Below, piece by piece: positions 45,963 through 56,990 of a DNA stretch of 64,000 nucleotides. The stretch covers positions 291,054,187 through 291,118,186 of the forward strand of contig JAUMIR010000001.1 of NCBI GenBank assembly GCA_030847615.1, read 5' to 3'. The position numbers and the translations under genes are program-made. Below the pieces are notes generated by a model. It saw nothing but the letters and a program-made list of their open reading frames with translations, did no database searches and was not told the origin of the DNA. Position 1 is the first letter of the stretch. Every line of letters begins with the position of its first letter. The stretch is from Gambelia wislizenii. Its lineage: Eukaryota; Chordata; Lepidosauria; Squamata; Crotaphytidae.

Positions 45963-46229
45963 AGGTCAAAACCAGCACTTTGAATTGTGCTTGGAAACAG
46001 ACTGGAAGCCAGTGAAGCTGTTGCAAGAAGGGAGTTTTGTGTTCCCTGTTAACAACCTGGCTGCTGTTCTTTGGGACAACTGAAGTTTCTGAGCATTTTT
46101 CAATGTAGCATGTGTTACAGGAATCCAAATGGGATAAAACCAAAGCATATATCACCATGGCCAGATCTGACCTTCCAAAGAACAGGCACAGTTGGAAAAC
46201 AAGCTTTAACGGTGCAAAAGTACTCCTGG

Positions 46230-47078
46230 GGCTGGTTTACATGGCAGGTTTTATTGCGTTAAGTTGCGCTTTAGCGCTTTCCCGCATCAGTGGTGGGTAG
46301 TCTACACAGTATATGTTTACACAGCTATATTTTGTGGCTCTTTGATTTTTTCCGCTTTGAGGTTCACACAGCCAAAAGTGCTGGGGGCATGGCCAAGCAT
46401 TGGAGAGGGAAAGGAATGCCATAGGAATGTCTGTCCTGGCCCGAACTCCGTGCTTAACAGCTTTTAGAGGCAGTCCCCCCCCACACTCCCTTTCCACAAT
46501 TCAAACAGAAGGTTTTCCTCCTTGCTTAAAACAGAATTTTCTGCCAAATAGAGGAAAGCCGAGAGAGGGGGGGGAATAGCAGTTCAGCTCTGCTACAGCC
46601 CTTCATGAAATGGTTTCTCTCCCTCCCCCATACACAGGATCACAGCTGACGAACTGAGCTTTTACATACTTTCAAAACAGCAGAGAGGATGAGAAGGAGT
46701 GCTCCCTGAATGAAAATTGTTGGGTATCCTTTTTGTTTGCAAACTGGCTTGCAAAACAGCAGAGAGGATTTTTCAAAGTTTTCTCTAATCGCTACTGTCT
46801 TTCCCTCCCTCCCTGCCCCTCTTTTAAGCCCACCCCTGCATCATCAACCAATCACAATGCAGCTCTGCTGTAACCCTTAGTGGAATGGTAGTTTACACTG
46901 CCAATAAAGCGCTACATTGCAAATATACCGGCAAAAGTAGCGACATCCCTTGGCACGCTATATTTGGGTGTTTTACCTTCCCCCCTTCTGAATGAGGCGA
47001 TGCTGTGCTGCGATCCGTGGGAACTATGAGCTATCTTAGCGATATATTTAGAGGAGTATTTGCCCGTGTAAACGACCC
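46230..47078. mobile_element. DNA element with GGTTTACATGG ends inserted in L2
   Basis: Left end ggctggtttacatggcagg and right end gcccgtgtaaacgaccc. cctgg lies on both sides (46225-46229 and 47079-47083). It separates L2 text that is otherwise continuous. Inside are the repeated phrases aacagcagagaggat (46677 and 46756). No transposase. Confidence 0.75.
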
Positions 47079-47124
47079 CCTGGTCACTGCTGAAACCTGA
47101 GCCTCCAGGCTAAACTGCATCCAA

Positions 47125-47510
47125 GGGCTTGGTTACACGATGGAAAAAAAATGTGAAGAATTTGCCAAGATTCCTAATTGTTTACATGCATTGCACCACA
47201 AAGTCGCCTCTTTCAGAAGGAGGGGGGCACAAAACCCCATTAGTAATGCAAGAAAGGATTTCGGAACTTTTCCCGAGTTTTTTGAAAAGCAACGCGACTT
47301 AGCGCACTTTCAATTGTGTGAACAACCATTACACTAAGTGTTATGTGAATTACCAGCAATCTTTCCAATACATTCACAGCAGAGCTTTGCCATGATTGGT
47401 TGAACTCACCAGGGAGGGGTTTGGACAAGGAGGGGATAGAGGAAAGATCCATCTACTGTTGTTTCCAGCCACAGAAAAGACTGAGTGAATACTAGCCTTT
47501 TCCAGTCTCT

Positions 47511-47551
<41 letters not shown>

Positions 47552-47913
47552 CGTTCGTCTCCTTCGCCCTGCTGAGATCCCGTTTCTCTCTTTCCTTCCC
47601 TCCCTCCCTCCTTGGTATCTTCATGCTTAGCTGTAGCCAGCTGAAGAATCCCAAACTAGCCTGTGTGTGTGTGTGTTTGGCTGACACTCCATGCTATAGG
47701 AATAGAAATTAGGCATTCCTGTGGTAATCAGAGGATGTGCTTGGGAGGCCACGCCCCCGCCTTAGTCTGTGTGTGAATTTCAAAGCAGAAAAAAGCGGAA
47801 AACTAAACTGATAGACCAATTAAGCAATAATTCATGTGAACGATGTAGCACTGGTATGAAACAGCGATACGGTGCAAATTACCGCAATAAAAACTGCCGT
47901 GTAACTGAAGCCC
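47125..47913. mobile_element. DNA element with GGGCTTNGTTACACG ends inserted in L2
   Basis: Left end gggcttggttacacgatgg and right end ctgccgtgtaactgaagccc are inverted repeats. L2 resumes immediately (ccaggagtactgccaaactg). It contains a (GT)n tract and pyrimidine-rich sequence, no transposase. Confidence 0.75.
47514..47550. repeat. (GT)n microsatellite
   Basis: About 18 GT units. Confidence 0.97.
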
Positions 47914-48749
47914 AGGAGTACTGCCAAACTGCAAACTTGCATTTTCAGGTTCAGGTTAACACAGGCTGAATCCCTGTTCCTAGTTCTGTCTTTCAACTGA
48001 CTAGGAGCAGCTCTGTCTAGCTGCCAGGCATTGGGTTAGCACAGAAACTGCTTCCTTGGAATCAGGTGGCAAGGAGTAATGGACCTGAGTATCATCAGCA
48101 TACTGGTGGCACCTGACCCCAAAACTCCAGACAACCTCTCCCAGCAGTTTCATGTAGATGTTGAATAGCATAGGGGATAAGACTGAACCCTGAGTGATTC
48201 CACAGGCCAGTGGTCAATGGATCAAACAGGAATCCCCCAGCACCACCTTCTGAGAGCACCCCTCCAGGAAAGAGTGGAGCCACTGTAAAACAGTACCTCC
48301 AAGCACCATCCCAGAGAGGCGACTCAAAAGGATAGCATGGTCAATGGTACCGAAAGCCACTGAGAGGTCCAGCAGAACTAACAGGGACTCACTCCTCCTG
48401 TCCACTTCCCTGTGTAAGTCATCCACCAGGTGATGAAAGCTGTCTCTGTCCCATAACCAGGCTTGAACCCAGACTGAAATGGATCGAGATAATTCGCCTC
48501 ATCCAGGAATCCCTGGAGTTGAGAAGCCAACACACACTCTAGTACCTTGCTCAGAAATGGAAGATTGGAGACTGGCCTATAGTTGTCTAGTATAGTAGGA
48601 TCCAGGGAAGGTTTTTCAGAAGAGGTCTTACTACAGTGTCCTTCAGGTATGTTGGGACCCTGCCTTGTTATAAGGAGGCATTAATCACTTCCCTTACCCA
48701 CTCAACCAGTCCTCTTGTGGCCTGTTTAATAAGCCAGGAAGGACACATG

Positions 48750-49134
48750 GGACATTAGCATAGCGAAAAATAAAAGGTAAAAAATTAAAGCAAGCACAGA
48801 AACACATTTAAAAAACCCAAGTAACCCAGGGAGAGGGGGAAAGTGTGTCACTTACCTCGATGTACCAATCTGGACTGAAAGTGTTTGGCATGGACCTCCC
48901 CATTATGCTGGCATCACGCCAGCATAACGGTGCAGCATCTCACACATCCGTCGTTCTGTGACAGAAACGGAAAGATGTGTCAGTTCACAGCTTAAGCCAT
49001 CAATAAAAAGGAGTGGGGTGGCAGAAGGGGCACAAGGGCATAACACCACAGGGACGACGGTGTCTGAATAGTTAGCCCTTTAGCGACATCCTGTCATCCC
49101 TGTGGTGGGATTTTTGGCATGTCTGATAATGTCC
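48750..49134 (-). mobile_element. Harbinger-like MITE inserted in L2
   Basis: Left end ggacattagcatag and right end gtctgataatgtcc, flanked on both sides by atg (48747-48749, 49135-49137). The interior resembles the 1338 and 10952 elements: agcacagaaacacatttaaa and gtgtcacttacctcgatgt. L2 text joins cleanly across it. Confidence 0.82.
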
Positions 49135-49325
49135 ATGGTGGCCCTCATCTCTCTAAGGATCCTGTCCACATCCTCAAGCTGCCCAAACTGAAAAGTATCC
49201 ATCAACATTGGGCAAGCAGGCGTCAGCGTTAGATCCACTGAAACTATATCAACTCTGGTGTCTTAAGTGAGTAATTTTATCTGCAAAATGATGGGCAAAT
49301 TCTTTGCAGCACGCTGTTGAGTGGT

Positions 49326-50219
49326 TTACAATATAAAATGCAAACTACATCTGTAAACCATAAAGATTATACTTCTTAACACTGTGTGGATTATGAATCC
49401 AGATGTTAAGGTTCCATAGGACCATACACTGTAGAATGCATGGTCTGCAGTGATCGTTAACTTTAGGAACCTGTCCTGTTCAGAGCTTCTCCATCCACTC
49501 ACAAGAAGGACTTGCTTCACTCACTGGAAAATTAGTGCCTATACTGTATTTAAGCACTTGCAAAGTTCTATAGAAGTTAGATTATTTCATAGCAGAGTCT
49601 GGTTCTTAAACAAAGAGACACTTCCAAATAACACCATAGGTTATACTGACAGATCATCATCTCTGAGAGATCAAATGCCCATCAGCCTTGGCCAAATAGG
49701 TCTTGAACACAGCAAGGAGCATTCACTCACTCAATCCACCATGTATCCCAGTTCAATTCATGTTCATTCTTCCTCCATGCATCTCTAGCACACGTTTGTG
49801 TACCCCACACACACATACATGCACACACCATAGAATAGGAATTCCTTTCCTCTGTTTGATCTCTCATGCTGTTGGTGTGCCTAAATAGCATAACCACTAA
49901 TTGGCAAATGAAGGGATCTTTTCCTTCCTAGGGGAAACCAGTGAGAAGTGTACAGCTGCACCCACACTAAGAGACAGTGGTCTCCATGTTCAAGGGGTTA
50001 CATGTGGAAAGGTCCTCAGTTGCTTTCCAGTTACCACTTCTGCGGTTCTACTTCAGCATGCATTATAATGAACTGACATTTAAGTGTAATTCATAATTAT
50101 TTTCCCTTTTTAAGCCATTCTGCTATTTGAGGTGCTCTTTTTTTTAGCCCCTTTAATTTTTCTCATACAAAATTCTTCATTGGCTACAAGATGACTGTTT
50201 TGTTTTCTCTCCCTTTCAG
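49326..50219. other. Region just upstream of ITGB6
   Basis: No recognised repeat apart from a short (CA)n at 49808-49826, and no conserved exon. A promoter cannot be assigned from sequence alone: there is no CpG island and no convincing TATA-initiator pair. Confidence 0.4.
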
Positions 50220-50285
50220 GATTTATTTCACAAGTTTATACCCAACAAGGAAGTTGGAAAAGATGGGATTGATACACCACTCCAG
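50220..50285 (+). other. Candidate 5' untranslated exon upstream of ITGB6
   Basis: A 66-nt segment is bracketed by an excellent acceptor (a long pyrimidine tract ending ctctccctttcag) and a donor (gtattt). It lies 536 bp upstream of the exon carrying the ITGB6 start codon, on the same strand. One frame is open through all 22 codons, but joined to the next exon it does not read into the ITGB6 ATG frame and soon meets a stop, so it would serve as 5' UTR. Human ITGB6 also has noncoding 5' sequence in a separate exon. It could instead be a chance splice-like pair or an exon of an unrecognised transcript. No promoter was identified. Confidence 0.35.
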
Positions 50286-50837
50286 GTATTTTACCCATAG
50301 ATGATATTCAGCAAATGTATTAAACATTTGTTTCAAAAAGTTATCAGACCCCCTTTTTTAAAAAAAAAAGTCAGACCCCAATAAAAACCACAAAGGCATT
50401 GTGTTCTGTACTTTGTGTATAGCTGGTATGAACCTTTCAGAGCTCTGTAGAAGTGACTCTGTGTTTTGAAGAAGAAGAAAAAACACCAGCACATACCTGT
50501 ATGAATTCCCCCACCTACCTCTGACTGTATACCTGTCTTCCTTATAAGGAAAAGAAGGAAGTAAGATAAAGAACTGTATTACATTCCATAACCATGCTGG
50601 CTGCTTTATGCACAGCTTGCCGTCCGTGTATACCTATCAAGGTGTACTTTTTGTGTTTCATTGGTATTCATGTAGTGTCCTGTTAATTTAGGAGGTTTCT
50701 TCTAAAACCTTTGTGGGCTAAAATCCCTAAAATGTACACAGGAAGATACTGTGACTTCTGAAAGTGTCGGTACTGATCTCCTTACACTGGACATAATTTT
50801 TGATATGTTTTGTATGTGCAGCCACAACTGAAAGCGA

Positions 50838-50895
50838 ATGGGGATTGAATTGTTTTACCTCCTTTTCCTATTTCTTCAAAGTAAGAATGTACAAG
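50838..50895 (+). CDS. ITGB6: Integrin beta-6, exon with start codon (signal peptide), 5' partial gene
   Basis: This exon encodes the N-terminal signal peptide of integrin beta-6, the beta chain of the epithelial receptor alpha-v-beta-6 (known for binding RGD ligands and activating latent TGF-beta). The ATG at 50838 opens 19 codons plus one base: Met-Gly-Ile-Glu-Leu followed by a Leu/Phe-rich core and ending Asn-Val-Gln-(Gly). This closely matches the human ITGB6 signal peptide as I remember it, including the MGIEL start and the VQG end. The exon probably begins at 50822, after an acceptor ending tatgtgcag, so 16 bases of 5' UTR precede the ATG. The donor is gtaag at 50896, phase 1. The ATG has G at +4 but no purine at -3. 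The open frame runs on past the donor, so an annotation that ignores splicing would place the protein end wrongly. Confidence 0.93.
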
Positions 50896-51555
50896 GTAAG
50901 GCTCTCTGAAAATGAGTTACATTTTGAATATAATAATTCTCTGTTGTTAACTTTTTTAAAATTTAAGAAGCATACAGTTGATGGCTTTTCTACCTGATGG
51001 CTATGTGCGCGTTTATAGCTGAGTGTAGATTATTTTACTCCTGTGACTGTATCTAGAGTGATATGGAACAGACCTACAGACTGCTTGCCTTTCTAAATAA
51101 GTAGTGTGAGAATTCCTGCCATATATGTTTATTTGTGATTTTTAAGCTACAGAATTAAATATCTTGAAAAGGAGAATGTTTTGTGGGGCGGGGGGTTGCT
51201 TTATTTTTTGATATCCAAAGCAGGGAGTTCATGACATGGTGTCATTGAAATGAGTTACTCCTTAAAATAAGGTTAATCATTAGTAGAAAGATTTCAGCAA
51301 ATTCTTATTTTATACCAATTAACTTCTTGGGGAAGGCTGGAAATTATTTTTTCTTAAAGGCATCATACAATGATTGTTATTTTCATGGCACTTTCAATCA
51401 CTGTTTTCCATATTCAAAGACATTTGAATAGATGGAAGGGACTACAGTCAATGGCAATCTTCTGGGAAGTCAGAACATTACCCAGAAGAACATCTTGCAC
51501 CTGGAATAATTAAACCATGCAGTAATCAGTTGAACTTTCTTGATCTGAAATTCAG

Positions 51556-51635
51556 GAAACTGTGATCCAGGGAGTGCAGGAAACTGTGAAGATTGTTTGC
51601 TTTCCGGACCACACTGTGGCTGGTGTTTTCAAGAG
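51556..51635 (+). CDS. ITGB6: Integrin beta-6, small PSI-domain exon (80 nt)
   Basis: The exon joins the preceding one in phase 1 (g + ga gives Gly) and encodes residues 20-46. It starts after the acceptor ttcag and ends at donor gtaaaa (51636), phase 0. The peptide has the cysteine pattern of the PSI (plexin-semaphorin-integrin) domain: Cys22, then the cluster Cys-Glu-Asp-Cys-Leu-Leu at 30-35, Gly-Pro-His-Cys, Trp-Cys and a final Gln-Glu. Human ITGB6 has the same arrangement (CEDCLL, GPQC, WC.QE). The exon is easy to miss because it is so short and is not open from an ATG. An overlapping ATG-started frame in the same place is a different reading frame and is not the protein. The intron before it is 660 bp. 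The intron after it is about 6.6 kb and contains a duplicated segment, an LTR and SINEs. Confidence 0.93.
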
Positions 51636-51819
51636 GTAAAATGAATTCTCTCAAACAACTTAAAGAAAGTCAAATACCTGAGGTCATTATGACAAGAGTC
51701 TGCCCATATTTTGAACCTTTCTTGCAATCCAAATCCTGCCCTGAGGAATGCAACTTGGAGCCTGGCTCAAATGATTTGTTTCAGCGCCTAAGGCACTGAG
51801 CACACCCAGTGCAATATTA

Positions 51820-51860
51820 CACACACACACACATATGCGCGCGTGCGCGCACACACACAC
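51820..51860. repeat. Palindromic (CA)n-(CG)n-(CA)n tract in ITGB6 intron 3
   Basis: acacacac...atatgcgcgcgtgcgcgc...acacacac, entirely alternating purine-pyrimidine. It lies about 185 bp after the small PSI exon. Confidence 0.9.
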
Positions 51861-54018
51861 GTTTGAATAGCTGGTCACCCACCTTTACCCTTAACCCATT
51901 AAACAAACAGGTTGTTTAAATGCAAACTCTGTTTCAAAAAATAGTGTGAGTTATAGCATGAAATGCTAATGTTTGAAGAAATGCAACTTGAAAGCGCATT
52001 TGGGAATTATAAAATTCAGTTATCAGCATCATTGTCATGACTGTAATTGTTAGAATTTGCTTATGTACTCAGTTTTATAAAGACATTTATCAATAAATCT
52101 TCTTTGCATAGAGGCCAACATGGTTGACAACATTTATTAAAACCATTAAATAAATAAAATCACAACCCTGAGAATATATATATATATATATAATAAAACC
52201 ATCAGTTCAGACAACAGAAAACCAAATGCAGCACTCGCTTATACCCAAAAAACATTAACTGGCACAGAAATGACAATATTTTGCATGACTAAATCAAGCA
52301 TTTTGATAACATTTAAAATGTTTTCCCAAAAGTATTCCTTTTGTTGCTACATTCGAAAGGGTTTGGGAAAAAATATATTGTAGCAGAAACAGAGAGGTGG
52401 GTAAATAACACGACAGTAGATAAGTAGGATGATGTAAGCAAGTGTAAGGACAAATAATTAGTCTGTAGAAGCTTCTTGATAGGAAATTGGTATTCTAATG
52501 AAGAAAGGCAGTCTTTTGGCAGAATAGATTCTAAATCTGATCTATCACGCATTGATGTGTGCTGCACAGAGTGGGAAGAAATAAATAATCCAACATTTAG
52601 AGCAATGGTGTCCACATGCTCAAGAGCTAGATGTTTATCTAGATATCGATATCTTTCATAAGCATGGCAATTTCTAGATGTGTTGAACTTCAGTTCCCAT
52701 CATCGCTGGTTGTAGTCCAACCAAGGTGCAGGAGTATGAAAAGCTGACCTACATCAAGTTTCTCTTGACTGAAGCCTGGCCTGTACAGTCTGCATGTTTT
52801 CCAGTGCTTCTCTTCAGTTAAAAAAGCTAGAAGACTCTGGCACAATCCAGCCAAAGCTAAGTATTTTTAAAGACACATTTTCTTTGATGCGATATTTAAG
52901 AATATATTTAAACCCCCCTGCACTGAAATAAAAGGGAACTGGATGTGCTTAATGTTGACTGAACATCACTGAACATTCTTTTCTTTTGAAGTGAACAGTG
53001 AGTTTGTGAAGAATATAAATATTGTGCCAGATTCTAGATTCTGCGTGGAATTGTGCATGCTCAGAATTGCAGAAAATTGGTACCTTTGCCTCTGACTGAC
53101 AGTTTCTAAGTAACTGCATCAGGCATTGTTTTCACAACATATATAGTAGTTAGGGAAAACAGTCTGTGAAACTGTCGTATCTTCAAAAGTTACCAGGGAA
53201 GAAATTATGGTCTACTATAAATGCTACATAGCTTTGATTTTCTTGGTAAATCCCCAACCTTGACAGATTTCTCTGTGCCTACTAATGAAACTCCAGTATT
53301 CGTATTCAAAACATTCTCTTTGTAATTGGATGGAAAAGCTGAGAAAGAACCAGAAACATGCTGATAAAGCAAAGGTGTGGAAGAAACGAATTCCCCATCA
53401 ATTCCTTAATCTTACACAGCCTCACAAGTAATGTATATAAGATTTTTTTAAAGGCCATTGTTAAAACATGCACCATCTGTACAATATTTTGAACATAAAT
53501 TCCTGTAAACATATTTAGCATTTCTGTCCTTTTCTTATATTATGTGAGCATTCAAGTTATGATAATTTGTTACCTGAATATATGAAACATTGTTTGTGTG
53601 TGTGCATGTTTGTGTATTCACATAGAGACACTATTCTATGCATAGTACTGTAGTTTAGTTAGTAGAGACATACTTCTGTATGTATAATGTTTGCTGCTTC
53701 ACAACCCTTCTGTCATCTCAGGTAGGTCCTCTAGTTTAACATGATTAAAAAAACAGGGACAACTTGGCTTTGGAAAATAATTGGGTTCAGTCCAGCCAAC
53801 AGGGCCAGCCCAAGACATTTTACTCCCTGAAACAAAGGACAAGAAAGCACCTGCCGTCCATTTTATATACAAAGGCTTACTGGCCTTGCCTGACAATTTT
53901 ATGTACTGTAATTTTGAATAACTCTACCGGTCATAAAAGCATCAGGCATCAGGCTAGTTTAGGGAGTACAGAAGCAGATATGTGGTATGTAGCTCTCTCC
54001 TCACTGCAGCCTCTCATA

Positions 54019-54444
54019 GGAGATTATCAGATGGACTCTAAAGACTGTTGCATGGACAGAACAGAATCGAGAAAGGATTTCCCTTTCTGACGATGTCATT
54101 CCGTTCCTGTGTTGCTCCCGTTCTGCTCCTGGGATATCTCAAAAACAGGGAAATATCGTAGCTTTTATTTTTTCAAATGTGTTTTTGTGCTTGGTGTACT
54201 GTTTTGACATTTGGGGAGGTTAACTTTTGAATTTGCTGCTCGGGATTTCAGTTGCCGGTCATAAAAGCAGCCTTATGACAGCTGCATTTACAACCGGCCA
54301 GTGAAGGGAGGGGGAGCCTGTTCCTGCCACGGAATCAAGGTAGGTTTCTGAAACCTTTTACTTTATTCCATGGCAGGAATGGGAGTGGGGCAGGTGGGGG
54401 TAGTGGGTCAGAAACGGGCTATAAGGGCCCTTCTGACAATCTCC
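54019..54444 (+). mobile_element. Complete GGAGATT-end MITE in ITGB6 intron 3
   Basis: Ends ggagattatcagatgg and ccttctgacaatctcc. The flanking triplets ata and taa are offset, not identical. The interior matches the 1338 element in reverse. Its right ~50 bp are also present at 38757-38808 as the truncated left edge of duplicate A. Confidence 0.85.
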
Positions 54445-56470
54445 TAAGTCTCATTTTCCATGCAAGACAAGTGTTTCATTCTCCATAATGGCAGGGCCAG
54501 GCCTCCCAGACACATACAGATGCACTGCCTGTGTGTCCCACTAGTCCCAATCAAGTCCAATTGGTTCCAATGAAACCTCCCCCCAGAACAACACGTAAGG
54601 AGGCGCACAGTTGGTCTGTGATGCTGTTGCTTGGAATAGGAAGCCTGTCTTCACCTACCTTCAAAACTCTATTGACTGCAAGGGAGTTGTGATACTAATT
54701 TGATTTCCCAGGAGAAATTCTAATATGATTTCCCCCCTTACTGATTATAGTAATTCGTTTCCATGTATTTATGTAATACAACGGGGATCATCCATGCTAG
54801 ACAGCTGTGGCATGTTCAAATACTTAGCAACTGAGTGCACCATCAAGATGAGAGAGCAGGAAGAGGTTCCAGACTTCCCCATCCTGTCATCTTCCAAAAG
54901 TGTTGGCCTACCAAGTGTCCAGGCACTGTCTGGGCAACCAACCAAACCTGCACATTGCTTACACAGTCTCGCAGTCAGCTTGGTGACTCTCTCCCCTTTC
55001 CAGCTCACTTTGCAAGCAGTGAGCACATGCACGGTCAGTCCTAAGCAAGCCTCCACAGACAAGGACTCAAAAAGAGCAGATTCCTCATCAAATGAATGGA
55101 ACCTGTCCTTAATTTGCAAGCACTGAAAGAGCGAGCATCAGATAATAAGTCGTCAAAAAGTGGGGGCTTCCCGTATGTCTATATGGGATTGTAGCTTTAA
55201 TCAGACTGCAGAGAGCTTTTCAAATTGTTATCTTGAGACATATTGTCTATTGTAGATGGAGCTTCCACACCCTTAATCAGCATCTTTTCCCCTTCCCTGC
55301 CTGACTTTGTGTGTGCATACATGCATGCACACATGCATGTATGCTTAATATCTAGCCCAAGGAAATGTTTTGTCAACAATTTGTAGATTTAAATTGAACC
55401 AATAAAGGCATTATGGTCCCCCCATTAATATACTGCTTACCTTTCCTTGTGTGTGTGTTGGGTTTTTTGTTTTTGTTTTTTTTGTTTGTTTGTTTGTTTG
55501 TTTTTTTGGTGTTTGTTTGTTTGTTTGTTTTGGTCAGTAAAAGCTCTTGCGGTCTGCTGGCAAAAATTACTGTTTCTAATAATCTCTAAAATATGCATTT
55601 ACATGGCAATGTGCTGGTTTGTTTGTTTTTTAATTCAGCATATTCACTGCTTTGCTCAAACCTTTCTGTCTCCAAGCTTTTAAGACAGGTAGGTAGGTAG
55701 GTAGGCAGGGGGTCTGTGATGAAAAGGCCACTCTTTTAGCCAATCTCAGAGCAGCAGGTGCCCAGCCAATAGGAAGGCAGCTGGGCATGGCTATAAAAGG
55801 GGCCTGACAGAGAGTGAGAGCGGTTAGTTGTTTTGAGGTCTGACTGGAAAGAAAGAGTTACACCGAAGGGAGGGTGTGCTCTTAGAGTTCCTGAGGGAAC
55901 TTTTCAGTCTGACGACCACAGAAGGGTCTTAAGTGTCCAAAGAGGGACTGAATAGACTTGGAGAGTCTAGTAGGGAGAGGCTCAGAGCAAGTGGGATTTA
56001 TAGTGGGATATAAAGGGGATTTAGGACTTCGTGCCTGAGTTAGAAGTGCTGGTGCGTCTAGATTGATGTTATTATTTTAAAAGGAATCTGATGTAACTAA
56101 GCCTTAAGAAGATTAACAACTTTAATACTCAACTACAGTTTATTTGTTTTATATTTTTCAATAAACTTTCATTAGAGTTTAAAGCTGCTTGGCCTCCGTT
56201 TAATTTAAACCACGCTACCTGATATCAGGGACACAAAGGGCTGTCCCAATAGAAAGTGGATGGTGCTTCATACAGTCTTTTGGGGGCAGTAGTGGGATGC
56301 AAGAGACCCCACAGGACTGCCATTCTAAAGTTGGAGTGTTAAGGTGGTGGGTTGACCGTGTACGGGTCACCACAGGGTCATGTCTATACTGATGGGAAAA
56401 CTCATATCCACTTTTTTTTTTTTTTTTTTTGGCAATATTGAGTGTGTGTGAAAACATGTCTCATTGTAAT
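54396..56470 (+). repeat. Recent duplicated segment, copy B (ITGB6 intron 3)
   Basis: The source-like copy: it begins within a complete MITE and ends within a DNA element, so both edges are continuous with native flanking sequence. Identity to copy A is very high across about 1.4 kb. The only large difference is the LTR at 55715-56374. Confidence 0.92.
55715..56374 (+). mobile_element. Solo LTR with 5-bp target duplication
   Basis: 660 bp starting tgtgatgaaaagg and ending gtcaccaca, flanked on both sides by gggtc (55710-55714 and 56375-56379). It has a CCAAT motif (about 55764-55769), a TATA box ctataaaagg (55791-55800) and a poly(A) signal aataaa (56160-56165), giving U3, R and U5 in sense with ITGB6. 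No internal retroelement sequence remains. The matching site in copy A (near 40100) is empty. Confidence 0.93.
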
Positions 56471-56879
56471 TGTGAGATTACAGTGTGAATGGGCGGTCTT
56501 CAATGAGCAAACGTCCAGGTGAGAACGTGAAAATGAAGAACAGGATGCTCTTTTTATGAACTGTCCCATCTAGTTTGCATGTTTTTAGGTTTGTTTCAGT
56601 GCTCGTGTGTTCATTAACTTTGTTAATTAAGGGTTTGGGTTTTTTTAGTTTTAAGCATGCTCACGTCTTCTCGCAAGAATAGCCAAAATCTCACCCATGC
56701 CAAATCACAGAAGTATACTCCCATTCTTAAAGCACTAGTGGTTGTCATGTGATAATTCTGTGGTGTTTCTTTCATATGATTACAGCTATGTGCGATAATA
56801 AGTGTTACAATGCCACAATATTCCCACTATCTTCATTCACAGAATCACAGCATTTTTAGATGCTAGTCTGATAAAGTCC
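56471..56879 (+). mobile_element. DNA element, right part, TCTGATAAAGTCC end
   Basis: From attgtgagattacagtgtga to the end gctagtctgataaagtcc it matches 59805-60545 (minus its nested MITE) and the reverse of 5119-5862. Its left end could not be found, perhaps obscured by the neighbouring repeats. Confidence 0.75.
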
Positions 56880-56990
56880 CAAGTCTATCAAAGCTTATGC
56901 TACAACTTCTTTCTCTCAGTCTCAAAGGTGCTACAAGATCCCCTTGCTTACTGATATTCCAGACTAACACAGCTATACCTTTGAATAATA
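56880..56990. repeat. Fragment of a widespread amniote repeat
   Basis: atcaaagcttatgctacaac, tcaaaggtgctacaagatcc and ccagactaacacagctatac form a phrase common in reptile genomes (target-like tail of an interspersed repeat). I cannot name the family. Confidence 0.55.

Larger units (their letters stand above)
41540..49325 (-). mobile_element. Long L2 LINE in antisense, opened by four insertions
   Basis: L2 pieces in collinear order, minus strand: 3' UTR and C-terminus (41540-41852), RT C-terminal Leu-Gln-Gln-Leu-His-Trp-Leu-Pro-Val (45963-46229), short piece 47079-47124, RT core (47914-48749, with Leu-Leu-Asp-Leu-Ser-Val-Ala-Phe-Gly-Thr-Ile-Asp-His-Ala) and an upstream piece (49135-49325). 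The intervening blocks are an L1 and three DNA elements. The catalytic frame is degraded. Confidence 0.85.

Noticed and set aside
1..50219. Exons of neighbouring genes expected near ITGB6 (such as RBMS1)
   Set aside because: I looked for conserved coding blocks left of ITGB6 and found none outside mobile elements. The neighbour is probably beyond the window.
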